A DNA stretch of 47,447 bases from Nemertoderma westbladi (lineage: Eukaryota > Xenacoelomorpha > Nemertodermatida > Nemertodermatidae): contig JAUCBJ010006749.1 in the NCBI GenBank assembly GCA_032718475.1, positions 1 to 47,447 on the forward strand. Reading direction: 5' to 3'. Positions 1-11,400 of the stretch are shown here, piece after piece; within the stretch, counting starts at the first letter, position 1; every line of letters starts with the position of its first letter. The position numbers were made by a program, and so were the translations under genes. The notes beneath the pieces were generated by a model. It worked only from the letters and a program-made list of their open reading frames with translations, made no database searches and was not told the origin of the DNA.

Positions 1-637
1 CGGCAATCCGTTCAGACCTAATAACAGCCAGACAACTATCCAGCCTACAAATTATCTAAATAAAATTATACGCTACCCGTACAGACTTACACAAACAAAG
101 TACAGACTAAACGATGGCAGACCACTCTCAAGCCTAAATAAACCACAGGACATGCAGACTCCGAAATGATTAGGGAGTATGCGCTCTAACCCAGTAGTGC
201 GACTTATTCTTTAGTTGGGGGATTACCTTACCGCATTGGCTGCCCCTACTTCCTAACCGTACTTAATCGGACAAGTGCTCTACACACACTGTAATCCGTT
301 CAGACTTAACAGCAATCAGACAACAGCTCAGCCTACAAATTGTCTGTACAATCTGATCAGGTTTACACGCCTTCTGTTCAATACTGGCCTACAAACAAAT
401 AAAACTTGACAGAAATAAGTAAAATCTCAATAAAAACCAGGGCTGCAGTCCCTGATTAATTATTAAGGCCTACTGGTATATAATAATCAAAATCGAATAA
501 TACTAGTGTACTTATACTGAAGTACCGGTTAGAACAGTTAGGCCTACTGACCTACAGAGTGTACCGGTTCAGGTTTACCGGTTGACCGGTACTTTCAACT
601 TTATTGCTTACTGCAACAAAGAAGCTATATCCTTTAA
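1..637. other. Gene-free stretch, possible leader of a minus-strand LTR element
   Basis: No credible coding region. About 50 bases just left of the LTR at 638 (read on the minus strand, 637 to about 590) resemble sequence just after the LTR ending at 47282, including GCAGTAAGCAATAAAGTTG against GCAGTAGGCAATAAGGTTG. This suggests that the LTR at 638-1867 is a 5' LTR whose element runs leftward out of the window (inference). Four ACCGGT hexamers are packed into 524-590. Confidence 0.4.
5..346. repeat. Pair of about 50-bp direct repeats 287 bp apart
   Basis: The segments at about 5-56 and 291-346 both begin AATCCGTTCAGAC and both contain CAGCCTACAAATT, with small differences between them. They are diverged direct repeats of unknown origin. 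Confidence 0.6.
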
Positions 638-1867
638 TGTTCTCGCTTTCAGACCTTTGGCAGTTTAACCCACCAAATCAAGATGTCTTCTAGATATTAA
701 ATCTGCTTTTAGTCTATGACAAATATTTGATTCACTACACTAGTCGAAACCAATCCGTGCGCGACCATTCACCCGCTGGATATTCCCGGGAGATTGGGTT
801 CGACGGTTTAATTTTATTGCTATGTAAGCCTAATGTATTATTCGACTGACAGTATTATATAATCTCTGACAATATTATTCACCTTCGGTAATATTAACAG
901 TTCCTTTAGGACGTGGCGCTTTATCTATATAAACAGAGTTATGACTTAAACTACTCACAACGATATGGCTTAATTATAATTCACATATATGGCGCATTCT
1001 TTAGGAATTGCTTCTTTAACAGACTCACTCATACACAATGCTGCACAATACTGCACACTAATCTGCCAATCTTCACTGATTTTAGTCACATATAAAAGGA
1101 ACACAGGCTGACTCATGTAGGGTCTATCAAATAACATTAGATTCACTTCAAACCACTTTAACATAAGTCACAATCGTTATTGGTAACCTTTCTCTCTTAC
1201 CTTCGGTATATCAAGAATATTGGGTTGCGGGGTTATTTATCGTTATTCCAAATATAATAATTCATCAACCATATTATGAAGAACTGACAGTAAATAGCAG
1301 TATAAACAACAACTGAACAGTTAGGTATATCGGTACATCAGTACCGGTATGTCAGCATTGAGATATTTACAGAGATATTCAAGTAGTCCGTTAAAGGATA
1401 TATGCCCTTTATAATTAAACCTACTAGTGTAAGACTAAAAGCAGTACAGCACAAAATACTTCCAAGCCGTTCTTTCTTTGGCTCAAGTCTGAATGTAAAC
1501 ACTGCACATAGGCATTGCGTCATTTCTCGGAAATTTTCTGTACAAGGAGCCACAAAAACGCTCTCATTGGCTGACTGAACTGAGAGACGCCGTAGAACAA
1601 AGGAAATCAACACGTATGAATGTCAGCTGTTAACCGTAGTCATAGTAACTACTGTTCAAGAGTAGCTATCACCCCTTTGCGTCACGAATTGCCATAGAAT
1701 CATAAAATATGCCTTTCACAGTACACATACGGAGGAAATAGGTCTTAGATCCTCTAAAAACACCGATACAGCAATAATACGGTCTCTTACACTTATTAAA
1801 TCAACTACAGAGTATTTTAATGTAAAAGATAATAAAATAACGGGGCAATTCAGCAAAGGCTTTTACA
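638..1867 (-). mobile_element. LTR copy L (reverse orientation) of the TGTAAAAGC LTR family
   Basis: Read on the minus strand this starts TGTAAAAGCC at 1867 and ends GCGAGAACA at 638. It aligns along its length with the copies at 12802, 43251 and 46061. Shared blocks include a 20-bp GCGCCACGTCC block (900-919 here) and a CCAAT box (1566-1570 as ATTGG). By eye it differs from the 12802 copy by roughly a quarter to a third, so the two are unlikely to be the matched LTRs of one recent insertion. Its TG end abuts the broken BEL Gag coding at 1868. No target duplication is visible across it (TTTAA on one side, CCCGA on the other). That fits an element whose other end lies outside the window. Confidence 0.8.
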
Positions 1868-4800
1868 CCCGAAGAAAAAACAAGTGTACACAATGTTACT
1901 CAGAGTAAGGTGAGTAACATCAAACCGAAATGTGCGCTATGTGATGGGACCCATCGCTTAAATATGTGTGATGAATTTCTAAAGAAATCATTAACTGAGA
2001 GACGTGAAGTCATGTGGGATAAGCGGTTGTGTTATAATTGCCTCAGACATGGACACCAACGGCGAACCTGTTACTCTGACACAAGATGTGCCAAGTGCGG
2101 TGCGAAACATCATATCTTGTTGCACACTGAATTCGAGCGAAATAGTCCGAGTCAGGTAAGTGATTCCGAACTACATGTCCAATTCAGTGATGTGAACGAC
2201 ACTGATCAATCTGAGATGGAAGGATTCTATACGGACGAGTTCTCCGACGAAAACGAATCCTGTTACACGATAAATACCACAGTGTATCGAGCACTCACGT
2301 ATGAAAGAGATACGGACAGCGACCTTACCCTAACTACTTCTGATCAACAACCATTTTGGAAAGCGCCAACTTCCAATGTAGGGATTAGAGAATTTCCTGT
2401 GGTACAGGTAAGGGTCCACGGACCAAAAAGGAGTTATGTAGTGAACGCCCTCCTTGACTCCGGTAGTACAGGAACATTCATCGACAAAGAGCTAGCCGAA
2501 GACATATTCGATGGACAACCCAAGTTCCGAACTAAGCTAAACATGTCAGGAATTATGCAAGTTTGGAAATCCACAGTAACAGCGGATTATTATGTAGGTG
2601 TGTTGTCCACCCCCCAGGACGAACTAGGAGAACGTAGCATAAGGTCAGTGAAAATGGTGGCTATAAAGAATTTCACTACTACTCAAGCAGACCTTTATAA
2701 TTGGGACGAGGATGAGAGCATCCAACATCTTAAGATACCTCGATTCCAGACAGATTATCCTGGAGTGCAAATACTCATCGGTCAAAATGCGCATGAAGCG
2801 CTCGAGACATTGGAGAAACGACCTGCTCAACCGCAACCTCTACAAGTTTATGCGGGAAGAACTAGAGTAGGTTGGTACTTTACTGGCCCTTCCCGTAGAA
2901 CTCTCATGGAAAGATTACCGAAAGATCAGGTATATCAAGCGCGAGAATGGGAAGTTGAGAACAGTGAGTTCGACGATCCAACTGAGGGAACTCCATACTC
3001 CTCAGACAACGACGATATACATCAACTTTTTGATGAGGAGAATGCCATCGATCTCCTTAAGGAAAGCGAGACTTGGCAAAATCAAGTGAACTTATGTCAA
3101 CTTCTTCTCCCATCCGAGCGAGACGACTATAACGACGAGCTTAATGACGTCATTGAACGTTATAATGCCAAGACTCGGGATGAACACGCCGTAAGATTCT
3201 TTACTCAAGAGGTTGTAGAGCCCAACTCCTACGATAAGGCCCTATCGGTGGAGGAAGAAAGAGCCAAGCAGATCCAAGCGACAACTACTCGTTTTCTTAA
3301 AGATCAAGGTAGGTATGAGATCGGACTTCCTTTCCGAAAGCGAGAACCGAAGTTCATTAACAACAGACCTTTGGCGGAGAAAAGAATTGCGCAACTACAT
3401 CGACGCCTTACGGCAAATTCTTCAGCTAAAGAAATGTATCAAACACAGTTGAAGAAGTTTATTAGCAAGGGATATGCGGAGCTAGTACCAGAAGAAACAC
3501 CCATAACTGAGAGAACGTATTATTTAACTCACCATTACGTTCCCAAACCCGGTAAACCCCATGAAGTACGAGTGGTGTTCGACGGCTCCGCCCTCTATAT
3601 GGGCCAATCCCTTAATTCTGAAATGTTACCCGGACCCAACTTACTCCAATCCTTGTTGGGAATATTATTAAGGTTAAGACAATACTCCATTGCTTTCGCC
3701 TCAGATATAGAAGGCATGTTCTTACAAGTCAAAGCGCTGGATAGGGATCGAGATAGTCTACGATTTTTGTGGTGGCCTGAAGGAGACCTCAATAAGAAAC
3801 CTGTGGAGTACTGGATGACCATCCAAGCTTTTGGGATAATCTCGAGCCCTTCAAACGCCTGTTCCGTGGTGCGCACCACTGCGGATGACAACCGAGACGC
3901 CTTCTCTAAAGAAGTGATTGACAATATCAAACGAGACATCTACATGGACGATAATCTGAAGTCCCTTCCATCAGTCGAAGAAGCCATTGAGGTCGCTAAA
4001 GGAACGGTAGAATGCTTAAAAAAGGGTGGATTTCGATTAACTAAATTCACTAGCAACTCCCGTGAGTTTCTGGAGTCGATCCCGGTAGAAGATCGGGGAG
4101 CAAAAGACCTAGATCTAATAAAAGATGATCTCCCAGAAACTAAGACCCTTGGTTTGAAATGGGACACAGAAAGAGATATCCTGTTTTTCCAATTAAAACA
4201 GCGAGATAATCCAGTTCGGACTAAACGGATTTGTTTAAGTATCCTGAGCACTTATTTCGATCCATTGGGATTTATTAGCCCAGTTATATTGATTGCTCGG
4301 AGTTTAGTACAACAAATGTGGCTTGAAAACCACTCATGGGACGATCCACTTAAGGGAGAATTATTAAAGAAGTGGATGAAATGGGAAGATTCTCTACCAG
4401 CCATCGAAAACTTCATAATTTCCCGTTCATATTTTGGTCATGTTCTCCCTACGTATTCATATCAACTCCATGTGTTTGGAGACGCCAGCGATATGGGAAT
4501 CGGTATAGTAGCCTACCTAAGGGTGGAAACTCCGGACGGAATTAAAGTCGCCTTGGTTACCTCTAAGGCATTAATAAACAACAAGTTGAAAGTTCCTCGA
4601 GCGGAGTTAAAAGCGGCTCTATACGCTACAGCCATCGGCCGGAATGTAACAGAACAGATCGACTATCCCCTGGAGAAAACTGTCTACTGGACCGACGCTT
4701 TACTCGTGTTGGAGTATATAACCAATGAAGTCTGTCAGTTCAGCGTCTTCGTTACCAACAGAGTAGCTATTATACTCAGTCGCACGACGATGGATCAATG

Positions 4801-6826
4801 GAGACATTGCCCCGGAACGATTAATCCAGCAGACATCGCTTCCAGGGGAGCAACTCCACAAGAACTGGTAGATACTCCAGACTGGTTAGGTGGACCCGAC
4901 TTCCTCTACCAAGAAGAAGAAGAATGGCCTCCTCATCTTACTACAGCAGAAATTAGACAGGCCAAGGGAGCGGAGAAAGTCAAACCTAAAACTCAGGCGA
5001 GTAAATCGAAGTTATTCAAACCCACAGTAGATCTGTCTGTACTACATACTTCCGGAGACGACGCTTTGGATCAGAAACCCACAGCCACAAATAAACCCAT
5101 TGTGGAAATCCGTGATAAGGATTGGAAATCTGGCATACCAGACGTCTCGCAAGGACTCTCACCTCTTCTGCAGAGAGCGATACATCACTACAGTTCCTGG
5201 AATCGGCTTTGTAAGGCCGTTACATATTTAAAGAGATGTTTTCACCATCACTACTCTGGGATGAAAACAAAGGGTGATACCGCTCCAATCACATCAGTGC
5301 AGGTCCATGTTATTAAAGACATCCCTAAATATAAGGTACCCGACAAGTTTCTGAAGGAGAAGATCAGTTATCAGGAGCATGAAGAAACCAACAAACAGAT
5401 GCTGAGACTCTTACAATGCTATGAAGATTCCGATAAGTATTTCCTGTTGTTGAGAAATCCACAGATGCGCTTAAGGGATCGTTTCTCTAGCACAATGATA
5501 GATGGGTTGATACGTGTTGGAGGAAGGTTAACGAATGCCCCATTATCCTTTGATACTAAGTTCCCCATACTCATTAGAAATCTTGAAATACAAGTCAAGA
5601 TGATTGTAGATGTTCACAGCAAACTTTATCATGCTGGTAGAGAACGAGTTCTTAGCGAAATTCGAACTCGCTATTATTTTTATAAACCCCGTAGAGCTCT
5701 GAACCAAGTTCTTAGGAACTGTATACCCTGTAGGAAAGCATTCAGTAGGCCTTTAACACAGAGAGAGGCAGAATTACCTAGGGAACGAGTAAGCTTTTAT
5801 GAACCACCCTTTACTAATACCGGTGTGGATTTATTTGGCCCTATTGAAGTATATCGTGCTAGGACTATAGTCAAGATATGGTGTGTAATCTTTGTTTGTA
5901 TGACTTGTAGAGCCATCCATCTCGATATGGTGAACGATTTATCTACCAACAGCTTTCTATTAAGCTTACGACGACAGATCGCTCGCTTTGGCACTAGTAA
6001 CACGATGAGATCTGATAAGGGAACAAACTTCATTGGTGCCAACAATGAAATCAAAGCTTACTTCAAAGATTGGAACCAAAGACAGGTGGACGACCAACTA
6101 CGAGTAACAGCGTCTAGTTGGACCTTCAACGCCGCCGACGCCCCTTGGTGGGGAGGAAGTTGGGAGAGATTAATAAGAAGCGTGAAGACAGCATTTCATT
6201 TTATAGTGCCTTGCCGCGCTTATCTCACCGACGAACTTTTGCGGACGTTAATGGAAGAAATCGCCGCCTATCTCAACGAGAGACCGCTTATGCCAGTCTC
6301 ATCGAGTCCCGATTCCCTGGAAGCGCTAACACCCGCGCACTTCCTACTGAAGAAACCTGTAGCCATGCTCCCACAATCGGAAATCACAGACGGAGACGAA
6401 TACTGCCGACAAACTTGGCAACTCATGCAGTTGTTATCCCGTCGTTTCGCCGACCATTTCGAAAAACATTATCTGCCCACGCTACAACTTCGAACTAAGT
6501 GGTTTGCGCAGCAAGAAAACGTCAGCGCTGGAGACATGGTGCTTATTGTGGATGTGGATCTTCCACGTAAGCGGTGGCAGACAGGTCGTATAATCGAGAC
6601 GCACGTCTCAGATGACGGTTTGGTGCGATCGGTAGAACTCGTCGTCATGCGACGTAACTTCAAGAAACCGGGAATTGTCTTCGAGACGCAGCAGCTCAAT
6701 CGCCCGGTGGGACGTTTATGTTTACTGGAAAGAGACAGAGAACTCTCCGGAAACTATGGGAGACAAGATACTCTTCCCACGACCACCTCCCTAATCCAAC
6801 AAACATCTAGGGACTCCCCAACTTAA
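1868..6826 (+). CDS. BEL/Pao retrotransposon Gag-Pol polyprotein, 5'-truncated
   Basis: This is one open frame of over 1,650 codons. Residue numbers count from the GTG at 1910. In order: three zinc knuckles (residues 8-75; the middle one is a perfect CX2CX4HX4C); an aspartic protease with LLDSGSTGTF near 182; a reverse transcriptase with FDGSA near 557, SDIEGMF near 599 and catalytic YMDD near 678-681; an RNase H with FGDAS near 857, TDALL near 928 and PADIASRG near 974; and an integrase with an HHCC-type region near 1234-1270 and the DDE triad near 1306 (GVDLFG), 1369 (RSDKG) and 1418 (GSWERL). The tail matches the DUF5641-like end of BEL elements. This order (PR-RT-RH-IN with peptidase A17/DUF1758-type motifs) is diagnostic of BEL/Pao. 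The Gag capsid part (DUF1759 region) is missing. The frame is open from 1835, but the stretch before 1868 belongs to the reverse LTR, so coding is cut at that junction. The GTG at 1910 is not a plausible eukaryotic start. The absence of stop codons suggests a recent copy. Confidence 0.95.
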   Translation, partial: PEEKTSVHNVTQSKVSNIKPKCALCDGTHRLNMCDEFLKKSLTERREVMWDKRLCYNCLRHGHQRRTCYSDTRCAKCGAKHHILLHTEFERNSPSQVSDSELHVQFSDVNDTDQSEMEGFYTDEFSDENESCYTINTTVYRALTYERDTDSDLTLTTSDQQPFWKAPTSNVGIREFPVVQVRVHGPKRSYVVNALLDSGSTGTFIDKELAEDIFDGQPKFRTKLNMSGIMQVWKSTVTADYYVGVLSTPQDELGERSIRSVKMVAIKNFTTTQADLYNWDEDESIQHLKIPRFQTDYPGVQILIGQNAHEALETLEKRPAQPQPLQVYAGRTRVGWYFTGPSRRTLMERLPKDQVYQAREWEVENSEFDDPTEGTPYSSDNDDIHQLFDEENAIDLLKESETWQNQVNLCQLLLPSERDDYNDELNDVIERYNAKTRDEHAVRFFTQEVVEPNSYDKALSVEEERAKQIQATTTRFLKDQGRYEIGLPFRKREPKFINNRPLAEKRIAQLHRRLTANSSAKEMYQTQLKKFISKGYAELVPEETPITERTYYLTHHYVPKPGKPHEVRVVFDGSALYMGQSLNSEMLPGPNLLQSLLGILLRLRQYSIAFASDIEGMFLQVKALDRDRDSLRFLWWPEGDLNKKPVEYWMTIQAFGIISSPSNACSVVRTTADDNRDAFSKEVIDNIKRDIYMDDNLKSLPSVEEAIEVAKGTVECLKKGGFRLTKFTSNSREFLESIPVEDRGAKDLDLIKDDLPETKTLGLKWDTERDILFFQLKQRDNPVRTKRICLSILSTYFDPLGFISPVILIARSLVQQMWLENHSWDDPLKGELLKKWMKWEDSLPAIENFIISRSYFGHVLPTYSYQLHVFGDASDMGIGIVAYLRVETPDGIKVALVTSKALINNKLKVPRAELKAALYATAIGRNVTEQIDYPLEKTVYWTDALLVLEYITNEVCQFSVFVTNRVAIILSRTTMDQWRHCPGTINPADIASRGATPQELVDTPDWLGGPDFLYQEEEEWPPHLTTAEIRQAKGAEKVKPKTQASKSKLFKPTVDLSVLHTSGDDALDQKPTATNKPIVEIRDKDWKSGIPDVSQGLSPLLQRAIHHYSSWNRLCKAVTYLKRCFHHHYSGMKTKGDTAPITSVQVHVIKDIPKYKVPDKFLKEKISYQEHEETNKQMLRLLQCYEDSDKYFLLLRNPQMRLRDRFSSTMIDGLIRVGGRLTNAPLSFDTKFPILIRNLEIQVKMIVDVHSKLYHAGRERVLSEIRTRYYFYKPRRALNQVLRNCIPCRKAFSRPLTQREAELPRERVSFYEPPFTNTGVDLFGPIEVYRARTIVKIWCVIFVCMTCRAIHLDMVNDLSTNSFLLSLRRQIARFGTSNTMRSDKGTNFIGANNEIKAYFKDWNQRQVDDQLRVTASSWTFNAADAPWWGGSWERLIRSVKTAFHFIVPCRAYLTDELLRTLMEEIAAYLNERPLMPVSSSPDSLEALTPAHFLLKKPVAMLPQSEITDGDEYCRQTWQLMQLLSRRFADHFEKHYLPTLQLRTKWFAQQENVSAGDMVLIVDVDLPRKRWQTGRIIETHVSDDGLVRSVELVVMRRNFKKPGIVFETQQLNRPVGRLCLLERDRELSGNYGRQDTLPTTTSLIQQTSRDSPT

Positions 6827-7170
6827 AAATGGCTGGAGTGGGTGTGTGACCATATTATTTTATATTTGTATTTGTTTTATTTTTATATTTATGTATGTAT
6901 TATTATGTAATTTTATTTTAATCGTTTTATTTTATTTTATTTAGTAACATGTTATTTTAGTGATCATTTAGTAGATTAGTGCAATATATATTCGCGTTTA
7001 TAATTTAATTACGTATATTATATATTTAGTGCGACGGCGAGAAATAATTCTTTTTCTCTTTCCTTACTGCCCGTATTACATTATCAATACGTGACTACAG
7101 TAAGATGAAATCTTCGTACTTATTAAAGTACAATAAAGCCACTACTATATTCAAGTATTATTGGTAGGCA
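6827..7170 (+). mobile_element. Candidate 3' LTR of the BEL/Pao element
   Basis: Immediately after the polyprotein stop lies a purine-rich AAATGGCTGGAGTGGG (6827-6842). It is followed by TGTGTGACC, a plausible LTR start, then an AT-rich stretch and a polyadenylation signal CAATAAAG near 7131. The right end is uncertain because no 5' partner LTR lies in the window. It is unrelated to the TGTAAAAGC LTR family. Confidence 0.45.
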
Positions 7171-7380
7171 GAGTATTAGGAATGCAAAGTTCAGATCCTC
7201 GTGTCTCGGCTAAACCAAGCTCTGGGTAGACCTTGGAAACGACTTGCCTCTTCACACTGACATTGCTTCATGCGATATTGCTCTCATACCGTATATTAAA
7301 TAATACATATAGTAGCGTGATGTCCCTTTAACAGTAGCGTATAATGCAAAATAAATCTGTTAAACCCTTTGACCATATGT

Positions 7381-7667
7381 AATTCTAGTCGATTAAGATA
7401 TCGCGGCACCCACCGATATACTTGAAAGACAAATTTCTAGAATCAATGGTTAACGTCTCCAGACAAGTTCTGGAATAAACTGGTGCCCATCCTAAATATT
7501 AATTATTAATATTTACAAAAATCTGTCAAATATCAGATCCTTTAAAATTCTAGTCGATTAAGATATCGTAGCACTTACCGATACTCTTAAAAGGACAAAA
7601 TTCCTAGAATCAAGGATCCCAGTCCCCAGACACGTTCTGGAATAAAATTGTGTCCATTTTAATATTA
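7381..7667 (+). repeat. 165-bp tandem duplication between the two large ORFs
   Basis: Two units of about 120 conserved bases at 7381-7500 and 7546-7667 share ATTCTAGTCGATTAAGATATCG, then CTAGAATCAA, CCCCAGACA or CTCCAGACA, and GTTCTGGAATAAA. Each unit is bounded by TTCTAG near its start and CTAGAA near its middle, so it can fold back. No coding frame runs across it. Confidence 0.75.
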
Positions 7668-7849
7668 AATAATAAAATTTACGGGAATAAATTTAAGTTC
7701 ATATATTTCAATGAATTTAATAAATTGTCATTTTATACAATTTATAACATTCCCAAAATTCCATTAATTAATAGATCATGGGAGCGGAGATTCACTCTAT
7801 TAAGTGTATTTGTGTGCGAGAATCTCCAATGTATAGTCAATAGCCGATA

Positions 7850-8469
7850 AAATTCATAGAATCATGTATAAAGGGGATATTGACCATTAAAGAATTACTA
7901 TTAAATAGCATCCCAGATCTGTATGCATGAGAATTACCCTAATTCTACCGCTAGCTTTCCATAATGTCACCATGGCAACAACCACGCTAGAATTAGAAGT
8001 GAGTTAAAAGAACAATAGAAAGCATGCCCCATTGAATAGCATAGGGAATAAATAGCGCACTGCTAGTATCCAAGGATACATAATAAATACAGTGACATTC
8101 TGGAAGGTACTGACTAACGGACAAATGGCCCGAATGTGTACAGTTTGTTGCAGTTGTGTTGAATTTGTGCGTTTGTAGGTGAATGTTACTACTAAGGTGT
8201 GTTTACAGTAGCGAGTCGCAATTGTGAAAGTAACCCTAACTCTCCAAGAAGAACCTGCAGTACATCTAAGCCTTTGGGACGGACAGTGAAGTGACTTGTG
8301 CCGGTTATCGTTGTCGTTGTGTAGCTACATCGTTGGCGAAAGCACAGCGACGACGGTACATCGGCGCTGAGGATCTTACACTGTCCGGGGGCAAAAGAGG
8401 GATAGGCAGCGACGCCCGCTAGCCTAATATATATAGACTCATTATAATATTGATAAACTCATAGCAGAT
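7850..8469 (+). promoter_or_regulatory. Possible promoter and 5' leader of the 1417-codon ORF
   Basis: A TATA-like GTATAAAGGGG sits at 7866-7876, about 600 bases upstream of the ATG at 8470. A block of about 55 bases (7912-7968) has a recognisable relative at 30410-30468, including CCCAGATCTGT and TTCTACCGCTA. The rest is non-coding, with a G-rich TCCGGGGGCAAAAGAGG near 8384-8400. The transcription start is unknown. This could instead be an internal spacer of a larger element. Confidence 0.3.
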
Positions 8470-11400
8470 ATGACTGAGTTGATAGAAGATGATCTTGGCA
8501 TCAGGGAGCGATATACTCTACCTTTACAAGCGTTTGTCGATAGCTTGATACGCGGCGACGCTGGTCCAACTACTACGGAGGATGATGGTCGTTATATCGA
8601 ACCGCCGATGTCCCCGGAGCAACTTACGCGTGAATTGGACTATAGAAAGTTCACCGCTCGCTATACGCATCGTAATGGTACGTATATGGACTTCTTAACT
8701 ACCGGCCACCCTATCGATTTACACGATACGGACGATGTGGATACCGAAAGGGAAATGGTTTTATTTAAATATCATACCCAACGGAATCGGAACGATAAGC
8801 CAAGAATAGAACACGAGAACTCTATTCGAAACCGACTCGAAAGAGAAGACGTTGCAGAACCGGATAAACGCAACGACTTCAACGATTATCTGGAATTCTT
8901 GAGAGAAACATACCTCAATATTGCCAGTCAACAAAATCTCGAAACTCGATATCCTCAAGGTATACATCATGATCCTATGATAGAACTCAAACGACTCTAT
9001 TTCACTATGATGTATCTTACCGCCGATCGACCGCTACCTGTTGTCCCAGATAGCTTCGAACAGATGGAGGAATATTGTAAAACTGGAGAACGATCACCCG
9101 CGTTTCCTCTGCAAGACATGCGTCTTTGGTATTACTGTGACGAATGCCCTAGACCCAATCAGCAAACGGAAAGACATAAACATCCGCAGAGACGTTGCGC
9201 TAAACACAGTTTTACACGATATACTTACGGGAGTTTCGAGCAAAACCTGTTCGACGTGTCCCCGGCGGTCGCTCGACTCAAGCGATCCTTGAACAAACCG
9301 ATGATCAGAGTTCCGGAATACTCGGTCAGACCTCCGCATTCCTCAGTTAGACCTCAAACTCTTGACCCTAATAGTATCACGGATCCTCCCGAACTGTACT
9401 CACTGTTCAAAGATCTAGTGTTACCCGAACAGTTGATCGGTGGCACTCCGGTAGTAGGCTCACGAGACATTCGCCAACCCTACCTAGCTGGATTGGGACG
9501 TGGTCATCTAATATCGCCGTTTAACCCATACAACCGTCCCGGCTTCACCTCTATCCAACCCGTTACGGAAGTCGAAGAGAGCGTCGTACGAAACGCATTA
9601 GACGCTATTCGGCAGAAAATCGGAAAGGGAACGTACGATTGTTTGGAGAAGCGTAAATTGCAGCAACAAGTCCAAGCGGTGAAGGAATTAGCTTTACCCC
9701 AGTTCGATAGAGAAATACAAAATCTCGAGGAGGACATCGAACGTGGACGAACCTACTCTTTACAAGAGTTTCTAGATGAGCGTCTACAACAACAACCGGA
9801 GGAGAATCAGCTCGAGGAGAGACATATAGAACTGGATGAGAGAGAAGAAGCGGCTTTAGCTCAACCCGAAGCGCAAATCCTTATGACGGATCTCTACTCT
9901 AAAACCATTCTTCATCCCTCGATGGTTCCCCATTTCGGAGACAAACTTTTTGCGACGGCACAACCCCAACCGGTTGATATCAACCTAAGATCTCGCGATC
10001 TTATCGCAGACGCTCCTCTGTTGCAGCGTCCGCCCATCGAACCCGCTCGTGTCGATGGTATACTCGTTGAACCTCCGGACAATAGAGCAGATCTTGTCTG
10101 TCGCATGGTACACGATGTAAACATACGCGCTAGACCTTTACCGGACTCGTTTTATGGGATCAAAGATCACCCTTATTACGTCAATCTAAAACAATATTAC
10201 ATGGTAAAACCGGAAGATCCTACACATAGTCTGAAGTTTCTACCGTTAATAAATCCTCTCGATCTTGTCGAACTCGAACAACTGCAGAAACATCTGGATC
10301 AGTTAGTTAAAGTAAACTCGTTTCGAAAACCATATAATGTTTCCAGAATAGAGAAAGAAACAATACCTCCGTATAATCTTGATGGATTCATCAAAACTCG
10401 TTTAGTGCACTGGAATCTTGATGTGTTATTCGAGGAGGAAAGAATACAACGATATGGAGATGTGGAAACATATACCACACAATATTTAAAGTATAAAGAC
10501 CTGCCTAATGCTAGCGAATGTGCTACCTTGTGGCATCCTGTGGGAATGACACTCGAAAACGCCACTAAAGAGTGGAACGAAACTCTTAACGTTATCGAGA
10601 TGTATGGAGTTGTCACTTACGATAACGAAGGTAGCGTTCCGGTTGGAGAACTTGGAACTACGCGGATGATACATATACGAGGACTCGCTGGTTCTACCCA
10701 CGTATTTACTCGAGCGTGTTCCGACGTTATTGATTATTCTTTTGAAACTCTTACTGAGACACAAAAGAAACTCCGACATGGACAATTTGAACTCGCGCAG
10801 CGTTACGTCACCGACACCGAGCGCAAGCCGGCCATGGGTATCGATGGATCGATGTTACCCCAACCCGTGCTCGAGATGCTGTTTAACGAAGGAATCCTTA
10901 AAATCGGCTCAGCTGTTTATGGAGACCTACAGAACGACTTTCGGAATATGGAGAACATTCCATACCCCTTCGTTGATACTCAGCTGATTGCTCCTTGGGC
11001 AGAAGGCCGAGGTTTCTTCCGCACTATGTATGCCAATACACCCAGCGGAATTACCAAAGTACAACGAACCTCCATCGGACATCTTGCCTTTCAAGAATAC
11101 GGATGGAATTTCAAGGTTGGAAATCCTATAAATTACCAACAAGTATACGGAGATCACTATTCTCGTTTATACTTTGATGGACCATTGACCGCACCTGGCG
11201 CCGTGTATAGCTTTATGAGTGTTCCACTTCGTCCCTCCTTAGCTATATACACGATCTTTGAAAACGCAGCACTTGCCGGTTGGCTAGCCGATGTGTGCAG
11301 TCGTACTATACGCGCCCATCCCTTAATACTTGGAACCAAACTCGCCAAGTTAGATGAACACAATAAATTCATCCGCTTTGAATGTTTCAGGCGCTTTCTG

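Noticed and set aside
1910-1912. GTG at 1910 as the start codon of the BEL polyprotein
   Set aside because: Not a usual eukaryotic start; coding resemblance continues upstream to 1868.
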